Shown one piece after another: positions 63,583 through 64,000 of a DNA stretch of 64,000 nt. The stretch covers positions 1-64,000 of the forward strand of contig NZ_FOKK01000004.1 in assembly GCF_900112005.1 (NCBI RefSeq), written 5' to 3'. A program made the translations under genes and the position numbers. Under the pieces are notes generated by a model, which did no database searches, had not been told where the DNA came from, and worked only from the letters and a program-made list of their open reading frames with translations. The DNA comes from Algoriphagus aquimarinus (GTDB taxonomy: Bacteria; Bacteroidota; Bacteroidia; Cytophagales; Cyclobacteriaceae). How positions within the stretch are numbered: position 1 is the stretch's first letter; every line of letters begins with the position of its first letter.

Positions 63583-64000
63583 GTGCGGTTCCTGTTCAGT
63601 ACACTAATCACCAATTTTTTCACCGTGTCCATTTCGTCTGGCTTGCTGGATGCTATGAAAAGCGTTAAGCTGGCAAGTGCATCATTGCTAATGATTGAAA
63701 TTCCCTGGCTATTGTGAAGTAAATCATTCGACTGCAAAAAGAGAAGAAAGCAAGCTGCAGCAATTCGTTTGTTACCATCTACAAAACCATGATTCTTCAC
63801 CATCAGGTATAGGAGCGTAGCTGCTTTTACTTCCAGGGTAGGATAGAAGTCCTCTTCACCGAAGTCTTTACTGATTTGTGCTACTGCACTTTCAAAGCTT
63901 CCATCTTTTTCTTTTCCAAATACCCCGGATTCAAAATTTGATCTTATTGATCCTATTACCGTTTAATATTGAGCTAATTCAGGATAAGTTGCTTTTCTCT
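63579..64000 (-). pseudogene. Doc/RhuM-like Fic-domain fragment with in-frame stop (partial)
   Basis: The Fic-like motif HGFVDGNKRIAAAC is clear, but the first ATG (63803) falls just before it. The coding signal continues upstream without a start (TVIGSIRSNFESGVFG..., then YPTLEVKAATLLYLMVKN) to a TAA at 63963-63965, and beyond it the same frame reads RKATYPELAQY. That pattern suggests a nonsense mutation splitting one Fic/Doc gene, cut off by the window edge. A fragment may still be translated. Confidence 0.6.

Noticed and set aside
1..64000. CRISPR array
   Set aside because: No short repeats with regular ~30-base spacers; the 196-base array has units that are themselves repeats, with no unique spacers.
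1..64000. Insertion sequence transposases or an integron integrase
   Set aside because: No DDE, serine or tyrosine recombinase reading frame was found, so mobility of the accessory units is not explained within the window.

Overview
The window comes from a member of the Bacteroidota, most likely a Cytophagales relative such as the Cyclobacteriaceae/Algoriphagus group. This rests on two SusC/SusD pairs, a sigma/FecR-regulated polysaccharide locus, a flexirubin/aryl-polyene pigment cluster, Bacteroidota-type intergenic repeats and the lack of clear Shine-Dalgarno sequences. Assignment below phylum level is inference.

Layout. (1) 0-8.4 kb: the end of an OmpA-domain gene, a decayed DUF3892 fragment, then a four-gene plus-strand operon (DUF218 protein, secreted propeller-like protein, SusC, SusD) closed by a clear terminator. 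(2) 8.5-35.7 kb: a flexirubin/aryl-polyene cluster. A minus-strand arm carries a desaturase-like oxidoreductase, an adenylate-forming ligase, AcpS and a C45 hydrolase. A plus-strand arm carries a conserved unknown and an FAD halogenase-like enzyme. Next come a large minus-strand MMPL exporter/acyltransferase/methyltransferase fusion and, divergent from it, a tightly coupled plus-strand operon: aromatic ammonia-lyase, FabG, ketosynthases, two ACPs, acyltransferase, two dehydratases, thioesterase, a Cys-to-Gln chain-length-factor-like protein, polysaccharide deacetylase, LolA-like protein and glycosyltransferase. Together these would make an aryl starter from tyrosine, extend it to a polyene on ACP, tailor it and deliver it to the envelope. 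No DarA/DarB dialkylresorcinol genes are in the window.

(3) 15.3-19.2 kb, inside the pigment cluster: an accessory insertion of unknown, A/T-rich genes. Three are arranged like integron gene cassettes: the box at each unit's start is the reverse complement of the box at its end. Between units 1 and 2 sits an approximately 645-nt group II intron without a reverse-transcriptase gene, on the minus strand. Removing it restores an exact attC-like R'' box. This is the most unusual structure in the window.

(4) 35.8-42.6 kb: small conserved and hypothetical genes (DUF3892, PA2169-type four-helix bundle, YiiX-like hydrolase, others) and DNA topoisomerase III. (5) 43.4-51.9 kb: a compact polysaccharide-utilisation locus (ECF sigma, FecR, STN-domain SusC, SusD, sulfatase), flanked by copies of a composite intergenic repeat. 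(6) 52.2-54.4 kb: a beta-lactamase-fold serine hydrolase and a four-copy tandem array of the same approximately 196-bp repeat. (7) 54.6-61.2 kb: a 614-aa protein with a restriction-endonuclease-like C-terminus, two small unknown proteins, an NSS transporter with a tiny MetS-like partner, and a PiT-like permease. (8) 61.6-64 kb: a Fic AMP-transferase gene preceded by short direct repeats, a small basic protein, and a Doc/RhuM-like Fic fragment with an in-frame stop, cut by the window edge.
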